Program-made: the position numbers and the translations under genes | Assembly (NCBI RefSeq): GCF_052324685.1 | Contig: NW_027506911.1 | Span: 372,001 to 436,000, forward strand | DNA from: Brachyhypopomus gauderio | Lineage: Eukaryota > Chordata > Actinopteri > Gymnotiformes > Hypopomidae | Length of the DNA: 64,000 nt | Direction: 5' to 3' | Shown: piece by piece, positions 24,500 to 42,624 of the stretch | Layout of the letters: every line of letters begins with the position of its first letter | How positions within the stretch are numbered: the stretch's first letter is position 1 | The notes under the pieces: generated by a model | Told to the model about the DNA's origin: nothing | Database searches by the model: none | Seen by the model: only the letters and a program-made list of their open reading frames with translations

Positions 24500-24745
24500 C
24501 TCACACAATCTCTGACCAATAGCAGAGCAGCATTCAGGCAGACCACAGACATGCACACAGCAGTGTCAGTAAGTCTGCTTGAATGTTCATAGGGTTGCAG
24601 TTACACAGTATTCTGGTAGAGGAGTATATGGACATTCAAATTGGACCACTTAAGTACCAGAACAGACAGAGACTGGACAAAACCTCTCCCACATTTACCG
24701 ATGATGCTCAATACAGAGACAAAAACACACTCAGCCTAGTGCAGG
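24500..24745 (+). pseudogene. Orphan exon 1 and promoter copy of lectin gene 1 (inverted)
   Basis: This block is an inverted copy of about 21,860-22,110. The peptide [16 protein letters not shown] differs from [16 protein letters not shown] of lectin gene 1 by one residue, and the upstream sequence (CTCTGACCAATAGCAGAGCA) is also conserved. The donor GGTAAAG of the parent has become GACAAAA, and no membrane or lectin exons follow on the plus strand. It is a relic of a divergent second gene. Confidence 0.8.
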
Positions 24746-25804
24746 ATTAAGAATGTATCATTTTCATTGGCAAGACATTTTAATATTAATGGACTTTACA
24801 TGAAAGACAATATGTTACATGGCAGCTTGCCAGAAGTTGGATTGAACTCTGACCATCTTGGCTGGTGCAGCAGGGGTCAACAGGGCTCAGCGGGGGTCAG
24901 CTGGGTGAACCTCCACAAGTACTTCAGGAAGGGTAGAACCCAAATGCTGGAGCTTAAGAATAATCGCAGAGTTTGGGGAATAAAACCATGCACTCAGTTT
25001 GAAAGAGAACCCCCGCGTTCCGCCATGTTTGAAAACGCTGGGAAGCTGGTGGGGTGGGCGTGGCTTGGTCCCAGAGGCAGTTTCAGAGCTCTGTGTCAGT
25101 CCGGAATCAGTGACCAATGGAGATTGCAGAGGAACGCCTTCATCTAAGACCCTCCCACACGTGAAATGTGTTCCAAAATTCAGAAGCAGAAGCAAAGACA
25201 GATTCCAAAAGCAAAATACCTTACTGGGAAAAAAAAAAAAAAAAAACAATGGAACCAAAAACTGTCAAAATGCAAACGAAAATAAGTTTCAAGTAACCAA
25301 TTATATTTTAAAAATGTACTTTTGATATATTTTTTTTCTGTTTTGCATTCACAACATATACTTTCTGCTCTTGATGCTAAGAAATTTGCCTGCATATTTA
25401 CTTTTGCTTCTGTAGAACTTCTGACACAAAAATCACACCATTAACCAACACTACCACTAGACCATTGAAGTTATTTGTCATAGGAAAGGTTAGTTCTACA
25501 GGGAAAGGTAGGAAGGAGAAACGACATAAAGGGCAGAAATGAAACTTTAATATAAAAAAGCTTTAACATAAAAATAAAAAAGGAGAAATGAACAGATGAG
25601 TCCTGAGTGAACTTATACTTCCCTGCCATGCTTAAACAGCATGGAAGAACACGTGAGGAGAGAACTGTTTTTCTGTTTTAATTTTATTTTTATATTTTAT
25701 TTTATTATGTTTATATTTTATAAGCAGAGAGTTGAGCCATTTTTCAATTATATAACACCCATAACCCACTAACTGTAACAGCACTGCCTCCTCGTAAATA
25801 AAAT
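24746..25804. other. Spacer inside the inverted duplication, no gene seen
   Basis: There are no lectin exons and no recognisable protein. A poly(A) run lies near 25,230. The unrelated sequence here replaces the exons 2-4 that the parent copy would have. Confidence 0.5.
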
Positions 25805-26330
25805 GGTGGTGTAAAAAACGTTTAGCTGATTAAGCAAATGAACAGATGCATATGTCAACAGTACAGCCCTAATCTTGTCAGTTGTAACCTTGTCTGTTAA
25901 AATTCAGGCTTTGTGGTGTCGGGCCAGGTTCAGTTTTGGGGAAGAACAGATGATGTTTCAAAAAATAACATCTGGTTCCAGGTTTCAGCAAAATTAACTG
26001 ATCCTCTGAGAGAATATTTAACAAGCATTTCATCCAACGTGATGCTTTTGGCAGGTTGTTTGATTTCCATTGTAACAGAATTCTTCTTCAGGCTAGTAAT
26101 AGTGCTAAGGCAAGGGCATCCATTGTTTTACTGGTTATAGAGACAACGTCCCCGGGACCCCAATAATGGGGCTCATATCCAGGCAGGAGGTTCGGCTCAA
26201 GTGCCTCAGATAGAGTTCTAAATAAAGTCAGCCAGTAGTGTGTGAGTTTGAGTCAATCACAAAATATGTGAGTTGAGCCTTGTTCTGATGACATGTATCA
26301 CGAGTTTCATGTTTGAGCATAACATGGCCA
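25805..26330. repeat. Inverted duplicate of lectin gene 1 intron sequence
   Basis: AGCTGATTAAGCAAATGAACAGATGCAT near 25,830 is the reverse complement of about 20,250-20,280, and GTGCTAAGGCAAGGGCAT near 26,101 matches the reverse complement of about 19,928-19,950. The order is preserved and inverted, so 24,500-26,330 is a decayed inverted duplicate of 19,760-22,110. Confidence 0.75.
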
Positions 26331-26496
26331 ACCTAGTTTTACAATAACAAGCATGATGATGAATCGTGCTTATTATTGAATTGGATCAACCCCAGACAAG
26401 CACTGGAACAGAAAACTGTGTTCTGTTGTTGTTTGCATCTAGATTCATCTGACCAGTAATCAGTGATCCAATTTTTTCCTCTTTTAGGCAGGAGAG

Positions 26497-26651
26497 CAGG
26501 GCCAGAGTGGGTTCCTTTTTCAGCCCAAGAGTTTCATGCCCAAATCCGGCCCAAAATTATTTTTCCCTCCCAATCGGCCCAAACTAGAGATTGACATGAG
26601 CTGGCCCATCGGGAATCCTCCCGAATCTCCCAATTAGCCACTCCGGCTCTG
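26497..26651. mobile_element. hAT-type MITE with an 8-bp target duplication
   Basis: Ends CAGGGCCAGAGTGG and CCACTCCGGCTCTG are imperfect inverted repeats, and the element is flanked on both sides by the 8-bp direct repeat CAGGAGAG (26,489-26,496 and 26,652-26,659). CAGGG-type ends with an 8-bp duplication are characteristic of hAT elements. It is 155 bp and non-coding. Confidence 0.8.
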
Positions 26652-27575
26652 CAGGAGAGTCTTACCTTTCGGTTTCCCTTCAACATTCACATGTTAATTG
26701 AAGCAACAGCGTTGTATTTAGCTGTAAACTGTTCTTTACTGGCCATAATGCCACATAGCAATAATCAAACAAAAAAAGCATGGGAGCACAGTACAATATT
26801 AGAAAGGTACAAGTAAGCGCTGATAGTGTAGACAGTCTACATAGCACTGAGGGAGGCGGCCATAGTCAGCCTCACTCAGGGTGTCTCCTCTCTGACAGTC
26901 TCACTGGATGAGAGCAATGCACAGCACGTCTGGACCTGTGGGTTTAAATATGGTTGCAGAGGGAACAGGGAACAGGTGTGAGTGATAATGAGTGACATCA
27001 TCACAGTGAGATGGGACAGGAATTTTGCAACCCTCAAAATTTTAAAATCACACACCGTGGTTCTATTCTAGCAGTGAAAAACACATTTCATCGGGGGGGA
27101 GCTGATGAGTCCATAACTTTCGTACTTTCAGGAAACAAAAAAACATACCAGTATAGTAGATTTTGTTAAAATGAGACTTTACTATCAAAAGAAGCAAATA
27201 AGTAACTTACAAACATATGTATTTAATTAATTAATGTCCTTGGAGAAAAGGAGCTTTTCACTTTAATTTCAGTAATCAAAAAAGGGATGGCAATAAAAGA
27301 AAAGTTACAATAACATGTTTCCATGGAAAGAATGTAAAATGAATGTAAAATGAAATACATTTCCAAAAAATATTAGAACTTGAATAATCTCTAAATGAAT
27401 CTTTTTAATATGCTTCAACAGTTTAGTTTCAGGCAAAGGCAATATAAAACTGGCCTGGATCATTAAGGTGTCATTAATGATCATTACGTTGTCATCAGTC
27501 TCAGAGGAATGGAGACTCACTGTGGATGTTACGAGAGAGGGCTTGCTTATTTTACTCGTAGGGTCCAACAAATTA

Positions 27576-32410
<4,835 letters not shown>

Positions 32411-33469
32411 CTTGCCCTAAACCTGTATTTCTGTTTTTCAACCATGTTCACAATATAAAGCAGCAGGAAAATAAATCTTCACTGAACTGTGCAGTATTCG
32501 TTTGTGCATGATTGGGGTAGTCATGGGGTTGGGGTAGCCCCCCTAACAGTACTCTACCCACCGGACTGCACATTTCTACAGACCTCACCTGCTATACAGC
32601 CACCTGATCTCACTTCTACTACCATCACTGCACACCAAGAGAGAACCAATACAATCAGCCTGACTAGCCAGTCACCAGGGAGGACAGCTGTTGTGGGAAG
32701 AGGACTCAAGAGTCTCCTTTGTGTGTTTGTGTTAAGTAAAATTTTGAAACTGCATTTGCATACCAAACTCAGTTTGGTATTTAATTTTGTCTCTTTTTTG
32801 TGTTTTGTCTGCTGCCTCCAGTTTGGGCATTTATGGGTATACCAGCTGAACACTATTGTGTGGTGAACCTGGTGGTTTTTAAAGAAGATAAATGATCATT
32901 TTTGGTGGGCAGGTATGACCGTTAAACCTAGAAAGTTTGTCTGTTGTAAAATAAACCTTGCGAAGTATTTATTTATTTTATTTTTTTTGGATGAAAGGAG
33001 AACCGATATCTTCTATACTGTAGAAGTCAGTTAAGCATTAACCACCAAAGAGGAAGCTGAGGGGCTGAAGACAGAATTGCATGAAGTAATTGCAGTATTG
33101 ACAAATTGAAATTCCAGTTAGGCTTACTACCTCATATTAGATGGTCAGCGATGGCTTATCATAGCAAGGTGCTGTGATGTGAAAGACCTGTGACATGATG
33201 TGAGAGAGGAGTATTGGAGTCACCACAGACTCCCTAATTAGGGGAAGTCAAGACGATTGTATTAGGGTCTAAGGATGTGGTGATAAAAGTGGCTGTGCAG
33301 ACAGAAAATCAGGGAGAATTGGAGAGAGATTTGTGAGTGGCAGTGTACGTAGCTAAAAATACATTATTACATTAATAGATGTGGTTGGATAAAGCAGAAG
33401 AGCTGGACTTGGGTCAGATGATTTCTCACAATGTGTTTAGTAAAAGCCACGTCACCAGAGAGAAGTGAA
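32411..33469. other. 5' flank of lectin gene 2, no gene seen
   Basis: Probable promoter and 5' UTR for the minus-strand gene immediately right of 32,410. The remainder shows no recognisable coding sequence. Confidence 0.4.
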
Positions 33470-34065
33470 TAATTACTAGTGTTAGAATCTTGAGAAGGTG
33501 AACGACTACTAGTGTTAGAATCTTGAGAAGTGAATGATTACTAGTGTTAGAATCTTGAGAAGGTGAACGATTACTAGTGTTAGAATCTAGAGAAGGTGAA
33601 CGACTACTAGTGTTAGAATCTTGAGAAGGTGAACGATTACTAGTGTTAGAATCTTGAGAAGGTGAACGATTACTAGTGTTAGAATCTTGAGAAGGTGAAC
33701 GACTACTAGTGTTAGAATCTTGAGAAGGTGAACGATTACTAGTGTTAGAATCTTGAGAAGGTGAACGATTACTAGTGTTAGAATCTTGAGAAGGTGAACG
33801 ATTACTAGTGTTAGAATCTTGAGAAGGTGAACGATTACTAGTGTTAGAATCTTGAGAAGGTGAACGACTACTAGTGTTAGAATCTTGAGAAGGTGAACGA
33901 TTACTAGTGTTAGAATCTTGAGAAGGTGAACGATTACTAGTGTTAGAATCTTGAGAAGGTGAACGACTACTAGTGTTAGAATCTTGAGAAGGTGAACGAC
34001 TACTAGTGTTAGAATCTTGAGAAGGTGAACGATTACTAGTGTTAGAATCTAGAGAAGCAGAGAAT
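33470..34065. repeat. 33-bp minisatellite, about 18 units
   Basis: The unit GTTAGAATCTTGAGAAGGTG plus AACGATTACTAGT repeats with a few base variants and one shortened unit near 33,520. On the minus strand the whole array is open and would read (NRSPSQDSNTS)n, but no flanking exon or homologous protein supports translation. Confidence 0.88.
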
Positions 34066-35984
34066 CTCCTGGTGTCAGGTGTGGGCAATGGATGTGAGTC
34101 ACATTACATATTTGCTTCCTATGTCCTTCTAAATCATGTCCTTCTAAGACACCAAAGGTCTGAAACATTTTTTTGGCATCTAAGGTTACTTTGTGTCAGG
34201 AATGATATGCATGGAGACATGTTCATGTATTTAAACTCTGATGACAAAAAGAAGTTTTTAAGTCTGTTGGTTCTGCACTTGAGGATGAGCAGTCTGTCAC
34301 TGAACTACTTTTATGGCCTTAGTCACTGGAGATGCCAGCGTGGGTGTGCTGTGTGGGAACGCTAGGTGGTATAGTGGGTAAAATCTATATAGAACTAGTT
34401 GTACTGAATATGTATGAACAATGCCAGAGGGGCTGAGTACAGCCGTAGTCACTGTGGAAACCACTATGGAATGTATAAAAGTTCTAGAATGAGACATTCT
34501 AATGCTCATTTTTGTCCACTATCTGACAACTAAATGATGTTTACCAGATGACACTTGGGTCCACAGCATTAGTTGAAGTTAGTTGCTAGTTCCTCAACAA
34601 TAACCACTAGAGTTTCTTTGCAGAGAACCAGGAAGTGAGACCAATGAGTCAACATTGAGAAAAGATGATGGGTTTTGAAATAGCCCAGCATGTGTCACAC
34701 AACTTAAAAGAATATTGATTGATGCTTGCATTAAGACAAATATGTTGTATATAAAAAGGAGTTATGTTGTAACTTGCAGTGTCAGTGTCAGCCAGTATGA
34801 ACTCTGAAGTCATGGGCTTAACTTTAATTTCAACTGTGCCGTGGACAAGACTGCAGACACATGACCTCTTGGATACAAAATTGTAGCAAGAACAAAACAA
34901 GAACTCCTTTTAAATGAGGAAAACGGACCCAGATATTAGACCTCAACAAGATTCATGTGAATGAAATAATACAACACCTTTCAAGGAATGAAAGGACACT
35001 GAGATTAACACACATCTTTTATATCGTCACACACCAGTGAGAAGCAGCAGCCAGTGAACCGCGTGCTCTCTACCAGAAACCACAGTCCCCTGGGGGACTG
35101 AGTACAGCACAGGGAGGGAGTATAAAAACCCAGAACACCATCCAACACATGGCAATCAAACACACCATCATAAACATACACATTCAATCCAACACAACTT
35201 TATTAGAGTAGCCATCACTGACACACACCAGGACAGTTTATTAGAACAGCCAATTTAACCTCCATGGTGTTGCACTGTGGGAGGAAACCAGAGACCCTTG
35301 AGGAAATGCACATAGACACTGAGACAAAACAGAAACTCCACCCAGATGAGAACAGGAACCAAAGATCTCTAATACTGAGAGGTAAACATGCTAACCTCCA
35401 AGCAATGGTGCTGATAGTACCAGCAGAGGAATCATGGATGGTTAAGTAGTGAATGGATATAAACAAATCCGATTCACTACACTGTTCAAATTCACATTTA
35501 TGTGGACTTACATGGCATTTTTATTTGTATAGTATGGTGGCCGAGAAAACCCATGAGCAGAAAGAAAGAAAGAAAAATGATCAGCAAATACACAGAGCAA
35601 ATTAATCCAAATGGCAACGTGGCTATACCCTACATTTCGGAAACGTGCTGCAAATTCAGAAACACTGCAAATGCAGTGACAATACAATAGAAGTGGGTCA
35701 CAACACAACGGAAGTGGGCCACAACACAACGCAAAGTTGTAAGTACAATGCCTAAATACAGACATTAAAAAAATTATTGACAACTGTTCTCATCCTACTG
35801 GCCCCACTCCCAGTTAAACATATTTCAAAAAGTGAAAATATGTGGCATATTCCAGTTTGCTATTAATACAGTAAATTCAGTAAAATAGATTAGTCATTTC
35901 TTTTTTTCTCACAAATACTTAACTGGTCACTTAAACACAATTCTGTAGACTATCAGAGCCATATCCTGCAATGACACAGTGTTC
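34066..35984. other. Repeat-derived spacer, no gene seen
   Basis: No coding region is supported. Around 35,270-35,400 the text GGAGGAAACCAGAGACCCTTG resembles a very common fish interspersed repeat. Confidence 0.45.
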
Positions 35985-36130
35985 ACTGATCTCTCTCTGT
36001 AGTCAGGTTGTTTTTAATGGTATGTAACTGGTCTCTCTCTATAGTATAGTCTCTGGCTGAAAGAAAACCTTATATGTGTTGCAGATATTATCACACAGTT
36101 ATTCTGACTCTCACTTCCTCATTTATTAAT
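35985..36130 (-). pseudogene. Lectin gene relic: promoter block joined to a neck fragment
   Basis: On the minus strand, GAGGAAGTGAGAGTC and ACATATAAGG, the two promoter elements of lectin genes 3-5, are followed directly by GAGAGAGACCAGTTACATACC and a second GAGAGAGATCAG neck-type repeat. Exon 1 and the membrane exon are missing. It is a deletion-damaged duplicate. Confidence 0.7.
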
Positions 36131-36635
36131 ATTGTTTCCTGGGCTACTGCATGTACAAAATGTATATCACGCTGCACCAACTACGCTGCAGAAGGGACAT
36201 GGCCACACACACACACACAGGCGAAATGATAAAGAAAACTCTTGGTCACTCACTCTAAGAACAACTTGGTAATTATTTTATATTGCACCATCATGGTCTG
36301 CACAATAAGAAGAAATATAACACAAACGATTTTGTTATTATGGGAATTTATAGTATGTGAGTAGCAGTGTAACAGCACGTATGTGATGAGGAGGCACACA
36401 CACACAGAAGAGTGAGATCTCTTATGGGCAAATCCAGAGTTGGAATCATGAAGACATTCCAGGGTTGAAAACCGGGTAATTCAGAGAGAGAAATGTGATT
36501 CATAAGACCAGCAACGAAATGATGAAAATACTGTGTTTAAATACAACAGATCTCCAGTCCTCTTTGTTATAGTCCTCTTTGCCTGTAACATTATTGGGTT
36601 TCCACACATATTTTAATTTCATTTCCTTCCCTATC

Positions 36636-37723
36636 TCACTTTAAAATTTTCTCGCAGATCCAAAAAAAATTTAAATTACAAGGATAATCTTTCCAGGTAG
36701 ACACATGATCCAACCCAGGATTACCAGTTATTACACAGTCCTCATCCAATACTTGACTATCGGGTTCCCCTGTGACCCAGAATCTGAAAGAGAGAATCAG
36801 AGCGTCACCTGTGTTTCATAAAGTAATAAACAAGGGTCATTAACTCCATCATGAGTTTAGTTCAGTGGTCTCTTACCCAGAGGTCAGTGCTGATCCATCC
36901 ACCCATTTCCAAGTTCTCTCTCTCTCAACATCAGTCAAGCCAATCCAAACAGGAATATAAGTTTGACTGATGAACTCCTGTTGTAACACAGTATGATAGA
37001 AAGTCAAAACAGAGTCTGTATCTGTCTCCCACCCCCCTCTCTCTCTCTCTTTCTCTCACCTGTTCTCCTCTGCTGTTTATGATCACCAGGTCTGCTCCTC
37101 TCTCTCTGCAGTCCTGTCTGCTCTCACTCCAACTCTTCCTCCCAGTAGAGATGTAGTAAATGCTGGAGCCGAACTGTCTCCATGTATCTGGTCATGGAAA
37201 AAATAGCATTTCAAAATCTGTACACTTTGTAAACACAGAAATGTGATTTTTTTTTTTTCATTCACTCACCATGCTTGTTTAGCAGCTGAGCTCTCTCTGT
37301 TAGTAACTGGTCTCTCTCTGAAATCAAGGTGTTGTAACTGGCCTGTAACTGGTCGCTTTCATTGGTAATGCTGATTATTCTGGTCTGTAACTGAAGTGTG
37401 TCTGCAGTGAACCATATCCATATCACCATGATGGCAGTCAGCAGGAGAACACACAGCAGCCCCAGACACACTGCAGTCAGTCTGGAACATCTGCTCACTG
37501 CAGCTAGAGATAAAATAAAATTTATATATACCGGTATACATAAATATAATTTATGTAATTCATTAAGAGAAAGCTTATTAATAAATTCACCTGAGTTCCT
37601 GTTTCTGGTCCTGTGAGTATTCAGCTCAGCCATGTTTTCATCTCCATCGTCATTGTCTATTAAATCAAATCTGTTAACTTTATTAACGTCTTCATTTATA
37701 TGTAAGTTGTCACTCATCTTCAT
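36636..37723 (-). CDS. C-type lectin receptor 3 (247 aa)
   Basis: Five exons close in frame (744 nt): 37591-37723, 37270-37503, 37060-37187, 36877-36977, 36636-36783. The N-terminal tail of about 50 residues is acidic ([14 protein letters not shown]) and has no tyrosine motif. A membrane span ([19 protein letters not shown]) follows. The stalk is a short coiled-coil with SDQLQ and ERDQLL heptads. Residues about 123-247 are the lectin domain (WIGLTD, WKWVDG, DEDC, WICEK). The sugar-site motifs are altered: EPD in place of EPN and WKD in place of WND, so Ca2+-dependent specificity is uncertain. It is an inverted near-duplicate of lectin gene 4 (exon lengths 133, 234, 128, 101 shared exactly). 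The start MKMSDN could also be the second Met, two codons later. Confidence 0.85.
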
Positions 37724-37843
37724 TCTTCTCTCTTTGGAATTCTGGTCGAACTGTGAAGTGTGAATAAGTCCAGATGGACCAAACTGTTTTGACTGTATTT
37801 ACCTCCACACTACACTCAAAGAGTGGTTGGCTGACAGAAAACA

Positions 37844-37883
37844 CCTTATATGTCTTGGAGATATTCGGACTCTCACTTCCTGT
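37844..37883 (-). promoter_or_regulatory. Shared lectin promoter block (ETS/PU.1-like and TATA-like)
   Basis: On the minus strand, CAGGAAGTGAGAGTCCGAAT lies about 150 bp before the ATG of lectin gene 3, followed by ACATATAAGG. The same pair precedes lectin gene 4 (41,327-41,362), pseudogene 5 (44,031-44,071) and the relic at 36,055-36,125. AGGAAGTG is a standard ETS/PU.1 core, and PU.1 is a myeloid regulator, so myeloid expression is a plausible inference. Confidence 0.6.
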
Positions 37884-37975
37884 GAGAGTGTGTAATTAGA
37901 CTGTTAACCTAATAAGGTGATATTTAACTGAGAACTCAACAAAAGTTTCTACTTGTGCATGTGACCTGTGCATGT

Positions 37976-38011
37976 CACACACACACACACACACACACAC
38001 AAATACACACA

Positions 38012-38080
<69 letters not shown>
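37976..38080. repeat. (CA)n microsatellite
   Basis: A CA repeat of about 100 bp with small interruptions. Confidence 0.9.
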
Positions 38081-38085
<5 letters not shown>

Positions 38086-38186
38086 AGACACACAACGGAT
38101 GCCTAGGGTCCTTAGGAACACCTTTTGCTATTAGTGGGCTAGTGTAGATGTCTATGAGGTGGTTTAGTGTCTCTGAAGTGGTTCAG

Positions 38187-40090
38187 TGAGAGTGAGTGGT
38201 CTAGGGGCTATAGGGTATAAAGGGAGAGTATTGTGGGTGTAGGGTATTAACGGAGAGGGTTATGGTTGTAGGGTATAAAGGGAGAGGATTGTGAGTGTAT
38301 GGTATTAAGGGAGAGGGTTGTGGGTGTAGGGTATAAAGGGAGAGGACTGTGGATGTAGGGTATAAAAGGAGAGGATTGTGGGTGTAGGGTATTAAGGGAG
38401 AGGATTGTGAGTGTAGGGTATAAAGGGAGAGGGATGTGGGTGTATGGTATTAAGGGAGAGGGTTGTGGGTGTAGGGTATAAAGGGAGAGGATTGTGGGTG
38501 TAAAGGATATAAAGGGAGAGGATTGTGGATGCAGGGTATAAAGGGAGAAGGATGAGGGTGTAGGGTATAAAGGGAGAGGGTTATAAGTGTAGGGTATAAA
38601 GGGAGAGGGTTGTGGCTATAGGGTATAAAGGGAGAGGATTGTGAGTGTAGGGTTTAAAGGGAGAGGGTTGTGGGTGTAAAGAGTATAAAGGGAGAGGATT
38701 GTGGATGTAGGGTATAAAGGGAGAAGGATGAGGGTGTAGGGTATAAAGGGAAAGGGTTATAAGTGTAGGGTATAAAGGGAGAGGGTTGTGGCTATAGGGT
38801 ATAAAGGGAGAGGATTGTGAGTGTAGGGTATAAAGGGAGAGGGTTGTGAGTGTAGGGTATTAAGAGAGAGGAATGTGGGTGTAGGGTATAAAGGGAGAGG
38901 GTTGTGGGTGTAGGGTATAAAGGGAGAGGGTTGTGAGTGTAGGGTATAAAGAGAGAGGAATGTGGGTGTAGGGCAGGGATGGGCAACTTCCATAATAAAG
39001 AGGTCCAAAAAATTTTCAGCACTATTATTGGAGAGCCACATGACCACGCACTTCAAATAATTGGATATGAAAAACACTACAAATTATTCTCAGTAAGAAC
39101 ACATTTGAAATGAATTCAGATCTGTATGTTTATTGCACCAACATGCATCTATTTTCTGCATATAAATGCATTAACATGTCCTTAATAAGCAACAAAGATA
39201 AAACATTTGCTTAATTAAAAAGTGCAAAAAGGAATTTGAACTTCTTCATATCAAAGAAGTGTAATGCGTAGCGTGCTGCGGAGCGAGGAGGTGAACACAA
39301 ACGCTGAGAAGAGCGAGATTTAATAAGGGGTATTCCATAAGCGAAGTCGTTTGTACAGGCACTGGTCACAACGGGAGAGCCGTCCAAGTGGTCAACAGGA
39401 CAGGCAGGAATCGTAACAGGAGAGCCATTCACAACGGAGAAACACAACGGAGACGGAAAATACCAGAACAGCGATGACAGATAATCCACAAAACCGAACA
39501 AACCACAAATAACCGACAACGGGCGAAACACAGAGATACAAGTACACAGGACTAAACTAGACACAACTAAACACAATGACGACACGGGCGTGGCAGACAG
39601 AGGGAAACCAGCGCAACAGACACGCAGGGTGGGATAACCGGGCAAGGAACAACACCGACACGGGAGAGGGGGGCGTAGCCCTACGTGACAACAACAAAAA
39701 AGTCCTGCTCTATCTGGTTTTTTTCTTTTAATTATTAAATTATTATTGATCTATTTGCGGGCTGCACTGAGTAAGGACGAGGGCCGTGTGCGGCCCGCGG
39801 GCCGCCAGTTGCCCATTCCTGGTGTAGGGTATAAAGGGAGAGGATTGTGAGTGTAGGGTATTAAGAGAGAAGAATGTGGGTGTAGGGTATAAAGGGAGAG
39901 GGTTATAGGTGTAGGGTATAAAGGGAGAGGGTTGTGAGTGTAGGGTATTAAGGGAGAGGGTTGTGGGTGTAGGGTATAAAGGGAGAGGGTTGTGAGTGTA
40001 GGGTATTAAGGAAGAGGGTTGTGGCTGTAGGGCATAAAGGGAGAGGGTTGTGGGTATAGGGTATTAAGGGAGAGGATTGTGGCTGTATGG
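38187..40090. repeat. 29-bp minisatellite interrupted by an hAT element
   Basis: The unit GTAGGGTATAAAGGGAGAGG plus GTTGTGGGT repeats from about 38,187 to 38,973 and resumes at 39,822. There are about 36 units with variants (ATTAAGG for ATAAAGG; GATTGTGAG for GGTTGTGGG). The array lies between head-to-head lectin genes 3 and 4. Confidence 0.88.
38974..39821. mobile_element. hAT non-autonomous element in the minisatellite, with a nested repeat
   Basis: Ends CAGGGATGGGCAACTT and AGTTGCCCATTCCTG are hAT-type inverted repeats. The 8-bp direct repeat GTGTAGGG lies on both sides (38,966-38,973 and 39,822-39,829). About 39,260-39,690 is a further inserted repeat running from GTAATGCGTAGCGTGCTGCG to CCTACGTGACA, of the TGTCACG...TTACA class seen elsewhere here (possibly a solo LTR). 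No hAT transposase is present. Confidence 0.8.
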
Positions 40091-40355
40091 TTTCTTCTTC
40101 TTCTTCTTCTTCTGCCTTTAATGGAGAAGGCGCTGCCTTTGGCTGTCTTGCTAATTTTCAGAACTAAAAGAAATCCTTTTTAGAGCAAAAACTTTTTAGA
40201 GCATCCAATTAAAAGACTGTTACAGTAGCTCTATCTTGATGAGACAACAACATCGACCAGTTTCTCTACATCTGATAATGAAAGTAAATGTTTCAGCTTA
40301 CAGTAACACTATTACATAAATGGAAAAAGGCGGCCACAGTGACATTGCATACGTG

Positions 40356-41135
40356 TGTGTGAAATCAATCAATCAATCAATCAAAGTTTATTTGTATAGC
40401 GCTTTTCACAACACATGTTGTCACAAAGCGCCTTACAGGATTTAAAAGGTTAACAATACTACGGGTCCAGAACCCTAATGAGCAAGCCAAGGGCGACAGT
40501 GGCGAGGAAAAACTCCCTAAGATAGTGGGGAATAGGAAGAAACCTCGGGAGAACCAAGACTCAAAAGGGAACCCATCCTCCATTGGGCGGCCCGTTAACA
40601 CACAGATTACACAAAATACAGACAAATACACAAGTCACACACAAATCACACAATCAGACTAAGTAAAGGTAAAAATGAAAGTTCTGGGTTATGATATTGT
40701 CACTGTAAATGTCTGTTGATGAACGCCAGGCTTTCATTCCGTGTCGGAGCAGCGATGCTGGTATTGTAGGCTCCGACTGCAATGTTACTCTCCAGGTGAA
40801 CCTCGGAGAAAAGATACGAGATGTAGTAAATATGTAACAGATTAATCAAAGGCCAAACTAAACAGATGAGTCTTTAATCGAGTTTTAAACATTGAGACTG
40901 TGTCTGAGTCCCGAATAGAGGCAGGAAGATTATTCCACAATTGTGGAGCTTTAAAAGAAAAGAAATGGAAATGGAAGATCAGAATCAATAGTGACACCTA
41001 AGCTTTTTGCGGTAGATTTAGGTGTTACTGAAAAACTATCTAGGGTAAGAGGAATATTAGACTTATACTTACAGTGAGAACCAAAGTAGGAAACAAGTGG
41101 ATGATGTTTAATTATCTTTACATGCTTAGAGTAGA
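40356..41135 (-). repeat. Fish interspersed repeat with a (TTGA)n 3' tail
   Basis: AATCAATCAATCAATCAAAG, then TTTATTTGTATAGCGCTTTT and GTTGTCACAAAGCGCCTTACAG, is a very widespread fish repeat. On the minus strand it would end in (TTGA)n, as non-LTR retrotransposon 3' ends do. Sequence to about 41,100 looks like a further part of the same repeat or its UTR. Confidence 0.55.
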
Positions 41136-41191
41136 AAACAAAATTTGGGAGAGTGGTAACGGGTGAAAGCCATGAACAAATATGTGATTGG

Positions 41192-41194
<3 letters not shown>

Positions 41195-41259
<65 letters not shown>
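41195..41259. repeat. (GT)n microsatellite
   Basis: About 65 bp of GT repeat, roughly 70 bp before the promoter block of lectin gene 4. Confidence 0.9.
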
Positions 41260-41265
<6 letters not shown>

Positions 41266-41326
41266 TGCATGCAGAGGTCATATACATAATTGGAGACTTT
41301 CGTTTGAGTTCTCACGATCAAATATA

Positions 41327-41362
41327 AGAAGTGAGAGTCCGAATATCTGCAAGACATATAAG
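41327..41362 (+). promoter_or_regulatory. Promoter block of lectin gene 4
   Basis: AAGAAGTGAGAGTCCGAATA followed by ACATATAAGG lies about 65-100 bp before the ATG. It matches the block before lectin gene 3 except that the ETS core is GAAG rather than GGAAG. Confidence 0.55.
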
Positions 41363-41424
41363 GTGTTTTCTGTCAGCCAGAAATTCACACTTCACAGTTC
41401 GACCAGGATTCCGAAGAGAGAAGA

Positions 41425-42624
<1,200 letters not shown>

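Noticed and set aside
24887-25325. Open frames on both strands around the poly(A) run at 25,230
   Set aside because: No homology, no splice context; they lie in decayed duplicated DNA.
39211-39645. Minus-strand 144-codon frame
   Set aside because: Lies wholly inside a repeat nested in an hAT element; no protein similarity.
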